Source of the DNA: Metabacillus arenae
GTDB lineage: Bacteria; Bacillota; Bacilli; Bacillales; Bacillaceae
DNA: 64,000 nt
Direction of reading: 5' to 3'
Assembly (NCBI RefSeq): GCF_014773385.1
Contig: NZ_JACXAI010000002.1
Coordinates: 124,001-188,000, forward strand
Part shown: piece after piece, positions 9,470 to 18,188 of the stretch
Layout: each line of letters starts with the position of its first letter
How positions within the stretch are numbered: position 1 is the stretch's first letter
Translations under genes and position numbers: made by a program
Notes under the pieces: generated by a model
The model's input: only the letters and a program-made list of their open reading frames with translations
The model's database searches: none
Told to the model about the DNA's origin: nothing

Positions 9470-9589
9470 GCTCATCCCCCCTTATAATACTATTATTGTC
9501 TTGTTAAATTGACTGTTCATTCATATAAAATAAAAATGAATGAGTCTTTCATAAATTGGAAATTTTATAAACAGGGAGGTTGATTACAT

Positions 9590-9709
9590 ATGATTACATA
9601 CAAGTTTTTTCAATATTTGTTTACGTTTTTTGGAGTGATTACTTTAGGTTTTTTCTACACCCAAATGTTTAGAGAAAATTCAAATAAAAAAGAAGACAAG
9701 CAAAAATAA
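9590..9709 (+). CDS. Small single-pass membrane protein
   Basis: 39 residues: a hydrophobic helix (YLFTFFGVITLGFFYTQMF) followed by a charged tail NSNKKEDKQK. Good ribosome site GGGAGGT. Divergent from cdaS and directly before the MATE gene. Resembles the short DUF3930-type proteins of bacilli, but this is a guess. Confidence 0.5.
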   Translation: MITYKFFQYLFTFFGVITLGFFYTQMFRENSNKKEDKQK

Positions 9710-9773
9710 CAACTTTTAATTGCTTCCATGTTATAATTTCTTTCGTTATCCTAAAGAAAACGAGGACTTTAAC

Positions 9774-11138
9774 ATGAGAGAAACTTACAATTTTAAAGAA
9801 AAATACAAACAGTTTGTCATCATTTTATTACCGATATTAGTGACCCAACTGGGTCTTTTTGCGATGAATTTCTTAGATACTATGATGTCTGGAAAATTGA
9901 GTCCTTCTGATCTAGCAGGGGTTGCGATAGGTTCCAGCTTATGGGTCCCTATAAATACAGGACTAAGCGGAATTTTATTAGCAATAACTCCAATTGTTGC
10001 TCAATTAATTGGAGCTAAGCAGCAAGCTAAAGTTTCCTTTTCTGTCATCCAAGGGCTGTATTTGTCTGTAGTTATATCAACAGTGATTATCCTCGCAGGC
10101 TATTTATCTTTAGATTTCATCTTAGATAATCTTAATTTAGAAACATCAGTTAGAATCATCGCCAAAAACTATTTAGTTGCCCTGTCATTTGGGATCTTTC
10201 CCTTATTTGCCTATACGGTTTTGCGCTGTTTTATTGACGCATTAGGTTTAACCAGAGTATCTATGTTTATTACCCTGCTTTCTTTACCGATTAATTTCGT
10301 GTTTAATTATTTATTTATATTTGGAGCTTTTGGTTTTCCTAAACTTGGCGGTATTGGAGCTGGAGTAGCTTCAGCCATTACCTATTGGAGCATCTTTATC
10401 ATTTCTATGTTTATTGTTCACAAAAAAGCTCCATTTAATCAGTTCAAAATCTTTCAAAGCATTTACAATGTCTCCTTTGCTGCGTGGAAAGAAATATTAA
10501 AAATTGGTGTACCAATTGGTTTTGCGATCTTTTTTGAAACTAGTATTTTTGCAGCCGTAACAATATTGATGAGTACCTTTGATACAATAACGATTGCTTC
10601 ACATCAGGCTGCCTTGAATTTCGCATCTTTCTTATATATGATTCCATTAAGTATTTCCATGGCATTAACGATTGTAGTCGGTTTTGAAATTGGAGCAGGA
10701 CGGTACAAAGATGCAAGGCATTACAGTTACATGGGAATTGCTTTCGGTGTTCTTTTGTCACTTTTTTCAGGATTTGTCATTTTACTGCTGAGACCGCAAA
10801 TCGCTGGTATCTACACAAATAATCCAGATGTACTCCTTTTGACTCAGCAGTTTTTAATTTATGCGATTTTCTTTCAGCTGTCAGATGCAATTGCTGCTCC
10901 TATTCAGGGGGCACTAAGAGGATATAAAGATGTGAATGTTACTTTAATCATAGCTTTAGTTTCCTACTGGATTATTGGACTTCCTTTAGGGTATATACTT
11001 GGAAATTATACTTCTTTTGGTGCATTCGGTTACTGGATTGGATTAATTTCAGGGCTTGCAGCAGGCGCAATCTGCTTATCAGCAAGGCTATACTTTATTC
11101 AACAAAAATATAAATCATTAAGATTAAAAGCCAGTTAA
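9774..11138 (+). CDS. MATE-family multidrug/Na+ antiporter
   Basis: 454 residues, about twelve transmembrane helices. Shows the MATE features near the start (LPILVTQLGLFAMNFLDTMM, SGKLSPSDLAGVAIGSSLW) and the repeated half (KIGVPIGFAIFFETS..., IASHQAALNFASFLYMIPLS). Exports cationic drugs in exchange for Na+ or H+. Position next to cdaS matches B. subtilis yojI (norM). The frame extends 18 codons upstream, but GAGG before ATG 9774 and the family's usual length favour that start. Confidence 0.88.
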   Translation: MRETYNFKEKYKQFVIILLPILVTQLGLFAMNFLDTMMSGKLSPSDLAGVAIGSSLWVPINTGLSGILLAITPIVAQLIGAKQQAKVSFSVIQGLYLSVVISTVIILAGYLSLDFILDNLNLETSVRIIAKNYLVALSFGIFPLFAYTVLRCFIDALGLTRVSMFITLLSLPINFVFNYLFIFGAFGFPKLGGIGAGVASAITYWSIFIISMFIVHKKAPFNQFKIFQSIYNVSFAAWKEILKIGVPIGFAIFFETSIFAAVTILMSTFDTITIASHQAALNFASFLYMIPLSISMALTIVVGFEIGAGRYKDARHYSYMGIAFGVLLSLFSGFVILLLRPQIAGIYTNNPDVLLLTQQFLIYAIFFQLSDAIAAPIQGALRGYKDVNVTLIIALVSYWIIGLPLGYILGNYTSFGAFGYWIGLISGLAAGAICLSARLYFIQQKYKSLRLKAS

Positions 11139-11305
11139 AAAGGAAAGACGTAAGGAGCTGGTCCTGCTGTGACTAGTAAAAACAAACGCTCAGAAAGGTT
11201 TTACTTTTGCCAATTTATCAGGTTAGATGACTTCGATCAGATCTGGACAACGACATTACGTATTAATAAAAATAATCATTTAATAAGCTTAAACCTTCTA
11301 ATACC

Positions 11306-11346
11306 AAAAAAAGTGCTGCTCATGAATAGATAAACAGCACTTTTTT
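11306..11346. terminator. Bidirectional terminator between MATE gene and bshB2
   Basis: AAAAAAGTGCTG/CAGCACTTTTTT stem with A and T runs on the outer sides, between two convergent genes. Confidence 0.85.
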
Positions 11347-11433
11347 ATATCATCAAATGCACGAAAGTAAGGGGTTGGTATGATAAAGAAATCAGCTCTT
11401 TCGCTGATTTCTTCAAAACGAGCTTCGACTTTC

Positions 11434-12099
11434 TCAGTCATCCCATTGATAAGTCCAAAAGGTTTCTGTTTCAAACCAATTCATCACATCTGGTTCATTA
11501 TTTTGCAGCTTAATTTCCATTTGTTTTAACATACCCTCTGTCTGGGTTCGATGTGCCTTAAGGGCACTCATCTTGATGTCAGCAACCTCTGTAATATCAA
11601 TCGAGACATCTGGTTTTCCAAGCTCTTCTTCAGAGTGGCGTGTAATAGCTTTGCAGTATGTCAGTGGTCGTTTATCTTTCGGTATCCGCTTTAATGCACG
11701 TATTGTAGCAGCACCAGTAGCATCATGGTCAGGATGGACTCCATGACCAGGGTAAAAAGTGACTACAAGCGACGGCTTTACTTCTTGAATGATATCTTCA
11801 ATCATGTCAGCAAACTCTTCTTCATCTTCAAATTCTAACGTTTTATCCCGAAGGCCAAGCATCCTCAAATCTTGTATGTCCATTTCTTTACAAGCATCTA
11901 TCAATTCCTGCTTGCGCAGTAATGGAAGTGTTTCACGGTTAGCAAATAACGGATTTCCCATATTCCTGCCCATTTCCCCCAATGTCCCGCATGCATATGT
12001 AACTGGAATATTTTGTTTTCGATATAAGGCAATCAATCCAGCAACTCCAAATGATTCGTCATCTGGATGAGGTAAAACTACTAGTAATCGTTCACTCAT
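11434..12099 (-). CDS. bshB2: Bacillithiol biosynthesis deacetylase BshB2
   Basis: 221 residues, LmbE/PIG-L zinc hydrolase. Removes the acetyl group from GlcNAc-malate to give GlcN-malate in bacillithiol synthesis. Visible zinc/catalytic motif PHPDDESFG at residue ~10, GTLGEMGRN, VTFYPGHGVHPDHDATG and a C-terminal KAHRTQTEGM. The YojG-specific C-terminus and the neighbouring yojF gene identify BshB2 rather than BshB1. Confidence 0.9.
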   Translation of the reverse strand: MSERLLVVLPHPDDESFGVAGLIALYRKQNIPVTYACGTLGEMGRNMGNPLFANRETLPLLRKQELIDACKEMDIQDLRMLGLRDKTLEFEDEEEFADMIEDIIQEVKPSLVVTFYPGHGVHPDHDATGAATIRALKRIPKDKRPLTYCKAITRHSEEELGKPDVSIDITEVADIKMSALKAHRTQTEGMLKQMEIKLQNNEPDVMNWFETETFWTYQWDD

Positions 12100-12416
12100 G
12101 ATTTTTGCACTCCTACTCTATTCAATGGGATATATTCGTAAACTTTATTTGCGATTAATCATTGCTATTTATTCCAAGAACTTTTGTCTTTCCCTGAGAT
12201 GATTGGCCCTGAGACCTAAGAGCCGATGGCACCTGCCTGCAAAGGCGTTACGGCCTTATGCCTGCCGGCACTAGGACGTCCTGTCCGCCTGCGCTGGAGC
12301 ATCGATAGCTAACTTTAATACGTTAACACTTTAATCATCTTAAGCTTTCTGAAAAGACGAGAAATACAATTCATTATCCTTCAGAAGCAGCAATCTTTTA
12401 GAAAAGAGTCAGTCTT
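12100..12416. other. Gap holding a GC-rich palindromic patch
   Basis: Bases ~12200-12300 are clearly GC-richer than their surroundings and full of short inverted repeats (for example CCTGCC...GGCAC, GGACGTCC). It resembles the mobile-like intergenic repeats of bacilli, but I find no second full copy in this window. No gene. Confidence 0.35.
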
Positions 12417-12767
12417 TTAATTGCTAAATGGTACTTCACTGATTTGCAAAGCAATCGCTAACTTACCGTCTTTATCATGTCCCGCTAACAATAGTTGATT
12501 TTGATCAGTAACCGTCCAATCTGTCAACCCTTCCGCATAAACCCAGCCATGCTCCAATTTTAATCCGACCCTGTATGGTCCCTCTCCTTTAATTTTCGCC
12601 TGGCTAAAGGATACTTCTACATTTCGAATAAATGCAACAACCGTCATATTATTTTCATTAAAATGGGCAGAATAGGCTCCGGTAGTTGTTTCTAAATGTA
12701 CATACACTTTTTTCTGGAGCTTTTTATTGAGCTCTTCTTGCACACTTTCTATTTCGATAGGTTTCAC
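12417..12767 (-). CDS. yojF: YojF (DUF1806), bacillithiol-linked
   Basis: 116 residues, one DUF1806 domain (VYVHLETTTGAYSAHF...AFIRNVEVSFSQAKIKGEGPYRVGLKLEHGWVYAEGLTDW). In B. subtilis yojF sits upstream of bshB2 and is annotated with it; the biochemical role is not established. I use the GTG at 12767, seven bases after GGAGG, rather than the ATG upstream which lies before that ribosome site. Same strand as bshB2 but with a 317-base gap. Confidence 0.85.
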   Translation of the reverse strand: MKPIEIESVQEELNKKLQKKVYVHLETTTGAYSAHFNENNMTVVAFIRNVEVSFSQAKIKGEGPYRVGLKLEHGWVYAEGLTDWTVTDQNQLLLAGHDKDGKLAIALQISEVPFSN

Positions 12768-12784
12768 TTTATATCCTCCAATTG

Positions 12785-13051
12785 TCATTTGTCCTTTACT
12801 TCGTCCAGAACTAAAAGATGAAGTTTAATTAAATGCAATTTAACATTGTCCTCCAAAGAAGAATTCATAATTCTTTTTGTCGCTGCAAGAAATTTATCTG
12901 CAGAATTTTTTCGAAGCCTTGGATGGGTCAATTCATCCTTTAAGTCTTTTTTTATAGCTTGAAGAAGAGTTTTTTCTTCCCCATCTTCTACAGGAAGCTT
13001 CCTATTTATCCATAACGAGCGATAAGAGGCAAGCAGCTCAGAAATATTCAT
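12785..13051 (-). CDS. Conserved hypothetical helical protein
   Basis: 88 residues, strongly charged and predicted all-helical (ELLASYRSLWINRKLPVEDGEEK... then NVKLHLIKLHLLVLDEVKDK). Its stop is 18 bases upstream of the yojF start, so the two are likely co-transcribed. No family recognised. Confidence 0.6.
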   Translation of the reverse strand: MNISELLASYRSLWINRKLPVEDGEEKTLLQAIKKDLKDELTHPRLRKNSADKFLAATKRIMNSSLEDNVKLHLIKLHLLVLDEVKDK

Positions 13052-13136
13052 AATATACCCTTTCTTATCTCCCTTTTATTTTATCTTTATCACCGAAAAA
13101 GCAAAAGAACTTTGCTTGCATAAATCGAGGAAGGAA

Positions 13137-14072
13137 TTATAATTGAAACGATTTTTTCTTATGAATTTTAACAGATTGACGTTTGATTAATTTAGTGTTT
13201 GCTATAGTAAATAGGAAAAGAGCACTCCAAATGAAAGCAAATGTCAAGATTTCAATTATAGTGAAAGGTTCATTGTATAAAAGGACTCCGATAATTAATG
13301 TGATGGTTGGAGCTATGTATTGTAAAACTCCTACCATATATAGCGGGATCCGCTGTGCACCCATTGCAAATAATAAAAGGGGGATTGCCGTCACAATTCC
13401 CGCTCCCATTAACAGCACAATTGTTATGAAATCAAAAGATAATATGGCGGAACTCTTGTTTTCAAAAATGGAAATTAAATAAATTCCGGCAATTGGTGTA
13501 ACAACTAAGGTTTCATATGTTAAACCAATTGAAGAATTTAACTTTGTAACTTTTTTAGTCAATCCATATAAACCAAAGCTTAACGCTAAAATAACAGCCA
13601 CCCATGGAAATTTCCCATAATGAATTGTTGAAATGAGCACTCCGACTCCAGCTAACACAAAGGAGGTTATTTGCAGCCAATTAAGTCTCTCTTTTAAAAA
13701 TATTACACCTAATATGACACTTACTAATGGGTTAATATAATATCCTAAGCTCGCGTCAATCATATGATCATTGTTTACTGCCCATATATATACGTACCAA
13801 TTTATACTGATTAGTAACGAAGAAATGACCAGTAAAAAAATTATCTTTGGTTTTATGCTCATTTGTTTAAATACTTGTTGAAATTGCGGCCATTGTTTTT
13901 GTACCGATAGAATACCAGCCATAAAGGCAAACGACCAAATGACCCTATGAGCAAGAATTTCTTCTGCTTGAACATACTCAAGTAATTTCCAATATAAGGG
14001 CAGTATTCCCCACAACGTATAAGAACAGGCTGTAAATAAAACCCCTGATCTATCCACCTTTCCATTGTTCAT
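13137..14072 (-). CDS. yojE: RarD/EamA-family transporter (YojE)
   Basis: 311 residues with ten hydrophobic helices. N-terminal signature GVLFTACSYTLWGILPLYWKLL and HRVIWS are diagnostic of the RarD branch of the drug/metabolite transporter superfamily; the second EamA half begins near SFGLYGLTKKV. Substrate unknown (chloramphenicol-sensitivity protein in the family name). Position upstream of yojF-bshB2 matches B. subtilis. Confidence 0.88.
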   Translation of the reverse strand: MNNGKVDRSGVLFTACSYTLWGILPLYWKLLEYVQAEEILAHRVIWSFAFMAGILSVQKQWPQFQQVFKQMSIKPKIIFLLVISSLLISINWYVYIWAVNNDHMIDASLGYYINPLVSVILGVIFLKERLNWLQITSFVLAGVGVLISTIHYGKFPWVAVILALSFGLYGLTKKVTKLNSSIGLTYETLVVTPIAGIYLISIFENKSSAILSFDFITIVLLMGAGIVTAIPLLLFAMGAQRIPLYMVGVLQYIAPTITLIIGVLLYNEPFTIIEILTFAFIWSALFLFTIANTKLIKRQSVKIHKKKSFQL

Positions 14073-14324
14073 CCTTAAACTTCACCTTTCCTTAAAAGAA
14101 CCTAATTTCCATTATAATCGGTCCCACACAAAATCAACAACAAAAAGGTCTTGATAACATCTCTTTTACAATCTCATATAATAATAGTGCGGAAAAAATC
14201 TAATTCATCCAAACCAATATACCGCTATTTAATATGAAGGACTATGATATTGTAAAACAACTTACATGCCTTGGTAAATTTCCGCAACATCTTTCCTTCA
14301 TGAAAAAGGAAGTGAATTTAAAAG

Positions 14325-14789
14325 GTGTTTCCTTGGAATAAAGGTTTTCCCTTTCATAAAATGAAGATCCCTGACCAGTTTAAAGATCTAGAACCCAATC
14401 AAGTTGAAGAATATGTTCAAGACGTTATGAAAAATGTTTTTGGCAACCAATACCCGTTCCAATTTCCTTTTCAAGGCGAAATACAGCCTAACAGCAAAAA
14501 TGACAGACAATCGAAAAAATACCAAATCGAATGCTTTGAAACAAGTGAATATATATATGTAAAAATCCCACTAGAGCGAGAAAAATTAGCGGGACTAAAA
14601 ATTCAGCACACAAGCCACCAATTAATCATTCACAATTATCCTGAAGAAGGAGAGACAGAAAAAGTCAGTCTCCCTTCGCTGGTTAAGCGCAAAGGAACAA
14701 AAACTCACTATAAAGACTCCCTCCTTGAGATTAAGCTTATAAAAAATGAAGACCATTATATTTCTGAAGTTGTCATTAATGATGAATAA
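14325..14789 (+). CDS. Hsp20/alpha-crystallin-like protein, probably spore-associated
   Basis: 154 residues. Pro/Phe-rich N-terminus (FPWNKGFPF) and Gln/Pro/Phe-rich linker lead into a degenerate alpha-crystallin domain (YQIECFETSEYIYVKIPL, HTSHQLIIHNYP, LLEIKLIK). This layout recalls spore coat/germination small heat-shock relatives (CotM, CotP, GerT). The GTG at 14325 has a GGAAGTG site nine bases upstream; an ATG twelve codons later has poorer spacing. Spore role is inferred from the family and surroundings only. Confidence 0.6.
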   Translation: MFPWNKGFPFHKMKIPDQFKDLEPNQVEEYVQDVMKNVFGNQYPFQFPFQGEIQPNSKNDRQSKKYQIECFETSEYIYVKIPLEREKLAGLKIQHTSHQLIIHNYPEEGETEKVSLPSLVKRKGTKTHYKDSLLEIKLIKNEDHYISEVVINDE

Positions 14790-14949
14790 AAAAGTAAAGC
14801 GGTAAGGTGTCCTGTTTCATGGCGAACAATATAAGAACCGTTAGAAAGATTGTTTTTTAAACTTTTTAACGGATTTACATATTCTTTTTAGCCGTTGGCA
14901 ACTTGGGATTGATAACATTAACTCACATACTTTACCTTCAGCTTATAAC

Positions 14950-14977
14950 AAAAAAACTACCCTGCAGGTAGTTTTTT
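14950..14977 (-). terminator. Terminator after the Gly/Tyr-rich gene
   Basis: AAAAAACTACC/GGTAGTTTTTT with T tract on the minus strand. Confidence 0.85.
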
Positions 14978-14980
14978 CGT

Positions 14981-15235
14981 TTAGTAGGGATAACCCCCGT
15001 ACCCATAGCCAGGGTAGCCGCCCCCGTATGGAGCGCCTCCATACCCGCCATATCCAGGGTACCCACCGTATCCTCCATAAAAAGGATATGGCCGAGGTCT
15101 AGCATAACTAATAAGGGCGCCTCCAAGGAAACCACCTAATAAACCTCCAATAAATGGAGCCCCGAAAAAAAACGGTTGTCTATATCCATAACCTGGCTTG
15201 TTTCGATAGCCAACTTGTATCATTTGAGGGTGCAA
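14981..15235 (-). CDS. Gly/Tyr/Pro-rich protein, spore-coat-like
   Basis: 84 residues. Short hydrophobic Gly-rich stretch (GAPFIGGLLGGFLGGALI) then a low-complexity tail of GGYGGYP/GYGG repeats. Such Gly-Tyr-rich proteins in bacilli are frequently spore coat proteins whose Tyr can be cross-linked. The tail resembles YodI (21228-21485), so the two may be related. Terminator right after the stop. Confidence 0.65.
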   Translation of the reverse strand: MHPQMIQVGYRNKPGYGYRQPFFFGAPFIGGLLGGFLGGALISYARPRPYPFYGGYGGYPGYGGYGGAPYGGGYPGYGYGGYPY

Positions 15236-15499
15236 AACAATTCCTCCCTTTTATTTGCCTACACTAAAAGGGTATTCAATTAGGAAAAAAAAGCGTGGGC
15301 GAAAAGGGAGGTTTCTGAGCTTTCTCATTAGATATGTGTTTAAGTTAGGGAAACTATAAATTGAATTTAACTAAGTTCTCGTTGTCCGGCTCAAAGCAAC
15401 TGCCCCATCTACTAAATCTTCAAAGATAAGGAAGAACATCTTTCTGGAATCCGTCTCGTTGTTAGCGATGCTTGTCCAAGACACATTGAACTTACCATT

Positions 15500-15871
15500 T
15501 TAATTATCATTAATCCTTTGTTGAATTGACCCATCTTGTTTTTCTACAATTAGCGTAATATTCCGATTTTTCATAAATTCTCTTCCTTTATCCATTGCTG
15601 CTTCTTTTGTGGTAAAGGTATTAGTTGGGCGTTTATTCCCTTGTTTTTTCAACACCCATTTGTCTTCTTTATAGAAAACCACATATTCTTCTTTAGTAGA
15701 ACCACTTTGATTATCTGCCCATTTTTCTGCTTGAGAAATCGCGATTGGAATGGCGCGATCTTCTTCATAACCCTCGTCTAGTAAACTGTTCCCAATGTCA
15801 ATTGCCTTATTTTTTGTTTTTGATGGTAAATTTTTAAACGAACTTGGATAATCATTTTTTGTCCAACTCAT
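15500..15871 (-). CDS. DUF2188-domain protein (YdaT-like)
   Basis: About 123 residues. N-terminal half MSWTKNDYPSSFKNLPSKTK...AIAISQAEKWA resembles the ChaB-like start of YdaT; C-terminal DUF2188 (EEYVVFYKEDKWVLKKQGN...A..KGREFMKNRNITLIVEKQDGSIQQR). Function unknown; general-stress link in B. subtilis is only by homology. Start chosen at 15871, nine bases after AAGGAG; an ATG nine bases earlier overlaps that site. Confidence 0.7.
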   Translation of the reverse strand: MSWTKNDYPSSFKNLPSKTKNKAIDIGNSLLDEGYEEDRAIPIAISQAEKWADNQSGSTKEEYVVFYKEDKWVLKKQGNKRPTNTFTTKEAAMDKGREFMKNRNITLIVEKQDGSIQQRINDN

Positions 15872-15935
15872 TTGATTCATCTCCTTTTTCGTTTACCAAC
15901 CATTTTCCCCACATATCCTCCTTATAAACTGTGAA

Positions 15936-16676
15936 TTACGCCTCATAGATCATTTTTCTTGTCATTCCGCCGTCAATTACAAGATTAACTCCATTGATAA
16001 AATCATTTTCAGGATTTGTTAGATAAAAACAAGCATTGGCAATATCAATTGGTTTACCAACTCTTTGTGAGAAATGCTGTTTATGGTCAATTGCTCGCAG
16101 CTCTGAATAATTATCGGTTTCTATCCAACCTGGTGAGACGGAATTTACTGTAATCTTATCACGACTCAAAGAAGCAGCTAAAGCATGAGTAAGTGCTGTT
16201 ATTCCACCCTTAGCCGCGGCATAAGCTTCTGAATTTGGTTCAGACATGATTGCCCTTGTTGATGCTATATTAACAATCGATCCGCCTTGTGGGTTGTCTC
16301 TCATCAGCTTCGCAGCTTCTTTTGAACATATAAACACACTTCTTAAATTTGTATGAATAATGTCATCCCAATCTTCGACTGTAAGCTCGTATACTGATTT
16401 CCACTTTGAAACACCTGCATTGTTAATTAACACATCGACCGAACCAAATCGGTCTTTGGCAGTCTTTATAAGATGAATGATTTCATCTTCCCTTTGAACA
16501 TCGCACTTTACAAAATGAACCGATTGATTCACATTCGTCATTTCTTCCTCAAGCATTAGACCTTCCCTTGTATCGATATCACCAAACACTACCTTGTAAC
16601 CTTTTTTAGCATAAAGCTTTACAATCTCTTTACCGATCCCGTTTGCTCCTCCTGTAACAATAGCTGTTTTAGTCAT
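15936..16676 (-). CDS. Short-chain dehydrogenase/reductase (SDR)
   Basis: 246 residues, classical SDR: cofactor motif TGGANGIGK near the N-terminus, NNAG (INNAGVSK), Ser of the catalytic triad in NIASTRA, and YAAAK (Tyr/Lys). Asp after the second strand (VFGDIDTREG) suggests NAD(H). Ends with the usual G.NLVIDGGMT. Substrate unknown. The ATG at 16676 overlaps the end of the yodB gene by eight bases and has AAAGGAG upstream, so the two are co-expressed; it occupies the slot of the YodB-controlled yodC nitroreductase in B. subtilis. Confidence 0.85.
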   Translation of the reverse strand: MTKTAIVTGGANGIGKEIVKLYAKKGYKVVFGDIDTREGLMLEEEMTNVNQSVHFVKCDVQREDEIIHLIKTAKDRFGSVDVLINNAGVSKWKSVYELTVEDWDDIIHTNLRSVFICSKEAAKLMRDNPQGGSIVNIASTRAIMSEPNSEAYAAAKGGITALTHALAASLSRDKITVNSVSPGWIETDNYSELRAIDHKQHFSQRVGKPIDIANACFYLTNPENDFINGVNLVIDGGMTRKMIYEA

Positions 16677-16992
16677 TGCAATCTCCTTTACCATATTGTT
16701 CTGCCCAATTTTTAGCTTCCTTCAATACGTTCTCAATACCCATACCTTTTTCCGTTAACTGATAAACGACTTTAACAGGTATTTCTGGAAGAACATGCCT
16801 CTCGACCACTCCATATAATTCCAATTCCTTTAACCGTTCCGCCAGCATCTTTTGGCTTATGCTCGGGATAATGGATGTTAATTCATTAAATCTCTTTGGT
16901 CCCTCAAGAAGGACATAAATCAAAATTCCATTCCAGCGTTTCCCGAGTAATTGGAACGCAAATTCAATATTTGGACAAACTGGCTTTGTCAT
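16669..16992 (-). CDS. yodB: HxlR-family redox-sensing repressor YodB
   Basis: 107 residues, winged helix of the HxlR/MarR type: C at position 6 (MTKPVCPNI) matches the quinone/diamide-sensing cysteine of B. subtilis YodB, followed by FAFQLLGKRWNGILIYVLL and SISQKMLAERLKELE. In B. subtilis YodB represses detoxification genes until the Cys is alkylated or oxidised. A promoter and dyad just upstream suggest autoregulation. Overlaps and is co-transcribed with the SDR. Confidence 0.87.
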   Translation of the reverse strand: MTKPVCPNIEFAFQLLGKRWNGILIYVLLEGPKRFNELTSIIPSISQKMLAERLKELELYGVVERHVLPEIPVKVVYQLTEKGMGIENVLKEAKNWAEQYGKGDCND

Positions 16993-17042
16993 ATCCCCAC
17001 CCCATTCCTGCTATCACAAGTTTTAATATAGGCAAAGTTGGA

Positions 17043-17107
17043 TTACTTACTTAAAGTTAGTTTCTCACTTTTTGTTTATTATATACGAATACTGACAACC
17101 ATGACAA
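17043..17107 (-). promoter_or_regulatory. yodB promoter with candidate operator
   Basis: On the minus strand TTGTCA (17102-17107), an 18-bp spacer and TATAAT (17078-17083). About 15-35 bases downstream of the -10 lies an imperfect dyad, ACTAACTT-T-AAGTAAGT (17043-17063), in the right place for YodB autorepression. The yodB ATG follows at 16992. Confidence 0.5.
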
Positions 17108-17245
17108 CTTGGAGATGACATGTGGAAAAACTGCTGATGCTTTAGTAAATTTAGGATTGCACAGGTAAACGACTACAGAGGTAAAAAAGAAAAAATGCCG
17201 AAAATAATCCGACATTTCTATAGTGAAATTCGCTATATAAGAGTT

Positions 17246-17845
17246 TCATATGATTTTTTTGTACCATTGAGCGGCTGCTTCAACTTCAGAATGAGTTAAT
17301 TGGTGCCCATGATCTGCCCAATGTAATGTAACATTGGCATTAGCTGATTGAAGAAGCTTTGCTAATTCTTCTGATTCACTTGGTGAACAGATTGGATCAT
17401 TTGTTCCTGCTCCAATAAAGACAGGTAATCCAGTTAGCTTAGGCAACCGGATCCCTCTTTTTGGAACCATTGGTTGATGAAGAATAGCTGCCTTAAATGG
17501 TTGTTCAAAATGGAATAATAAACTACCTGCAATATTTGCTCCGTTAGAATAGCCAACAGCCGTCATGTCCGCGCGTGATATTTCATATTCTTTTTCTGCG
17601 TATGATATGAAATCATTTAACTCCTTCGTTCGGAAAATAAGATCTTCCTCGTCAAAAACCCCTTCAGCTAATCTTTTGAAAAATCTGGGCATTCCATTTT
17701 CCAGGACATTCCCCCGTACGCTTAATATGTTTGCTTTATTATCAAGAAGATTTGCAAGAGGCAGTAAATCTTCTTCAGTCCCTCCTGTGCCATGCAATAG
17801 TAAGAGAGTACGCTTGCTCATTCCTTTTTGAAAAATATGCTTCAT
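17246..17845 (-). CDS. yodD: Alpha/beta hydrolase, YodD/MhqD-like carboxylesterase
   Basis: 199 residues of the phospholipase/carboxylesterase family. Oxyanion segment LLLLHGTGGTEEDL, nucleophile in GYSNGANIA, acid in GAGTNDPI and His in DHGHQL. Relatives MhqD and YodD are linked to hydroquinone/catechol stress. Sits upstream of the yodB-SDR pair on the same strand, which fits a quinone-response cluster. The frame starts at 17845; a second in-frame ATG eight codons later is possible. Confidence 0.8.
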   Translation of the reverse strand: MKHIFQKGMSKRTLLLLHGTGGTEEDLLPLANLLDNKANILSVRGNVLENGMPRFFKRLAEGVFDEEDLIFRTKELNDFISYAEKEYEISRADMTAVGYSNGANIAGSLLFHFEQPFKAAILHQPMVPKRGIRLPKLTGLPVFIGAGTNDPICSPSESEELAKLLQSANANVTLHWADHGHQLTHSEVEAAAQWYKKII

Positions 17846-18147
17846 GATTTTCGCTCCTATTCAAATGGTTTGGGTTTAAAATTCAATATTTTCAGTCATA
17901 TCTCAAGCAAGTGCTGCTAAATAGTGAATATAGCTTGTTTTTTCTCTCTATTCTATTATCTTGATTTCAAGATATATTACATTAGTATTTTAACGCGTTA
18001 TTAGAAATGTTGCAACTTACTACATAATAAGGTAATTTCAACCTCTTCCAAGAACCAATCACAAATGGAACACTTTAGTTTATAAATTTAAGATTGTTTG
18101 CTTCTGTCAAATCCGTACTGTTCTTCACATAATAATTTATAAGGAAA

Positions 18148-18175
18148 TAAAACCCTGCAGCAGCAGGGTTTCATT
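18148..18175 (-). terminator. Terminator-like hairpin after ctpA
   Basis: AAACCCTGCTG/CAGCAGGGTTT hairpin with a T-rich flank on the minus strand, 14 bases after the ctpA stop. The rest of 17846-18147 contains nothing recognisable beyond the mhqD-like gene's leader. Confidence 0.6.
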
Positions 18176-18188
18176 TTTAATAACTTAT

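Noticed and set aside
14938-15135. Gly/Met-rich frame on the minus strand
   Set aside because: Frame shadow of the Gly/Tyr-rich gene; it runs through the terminator.
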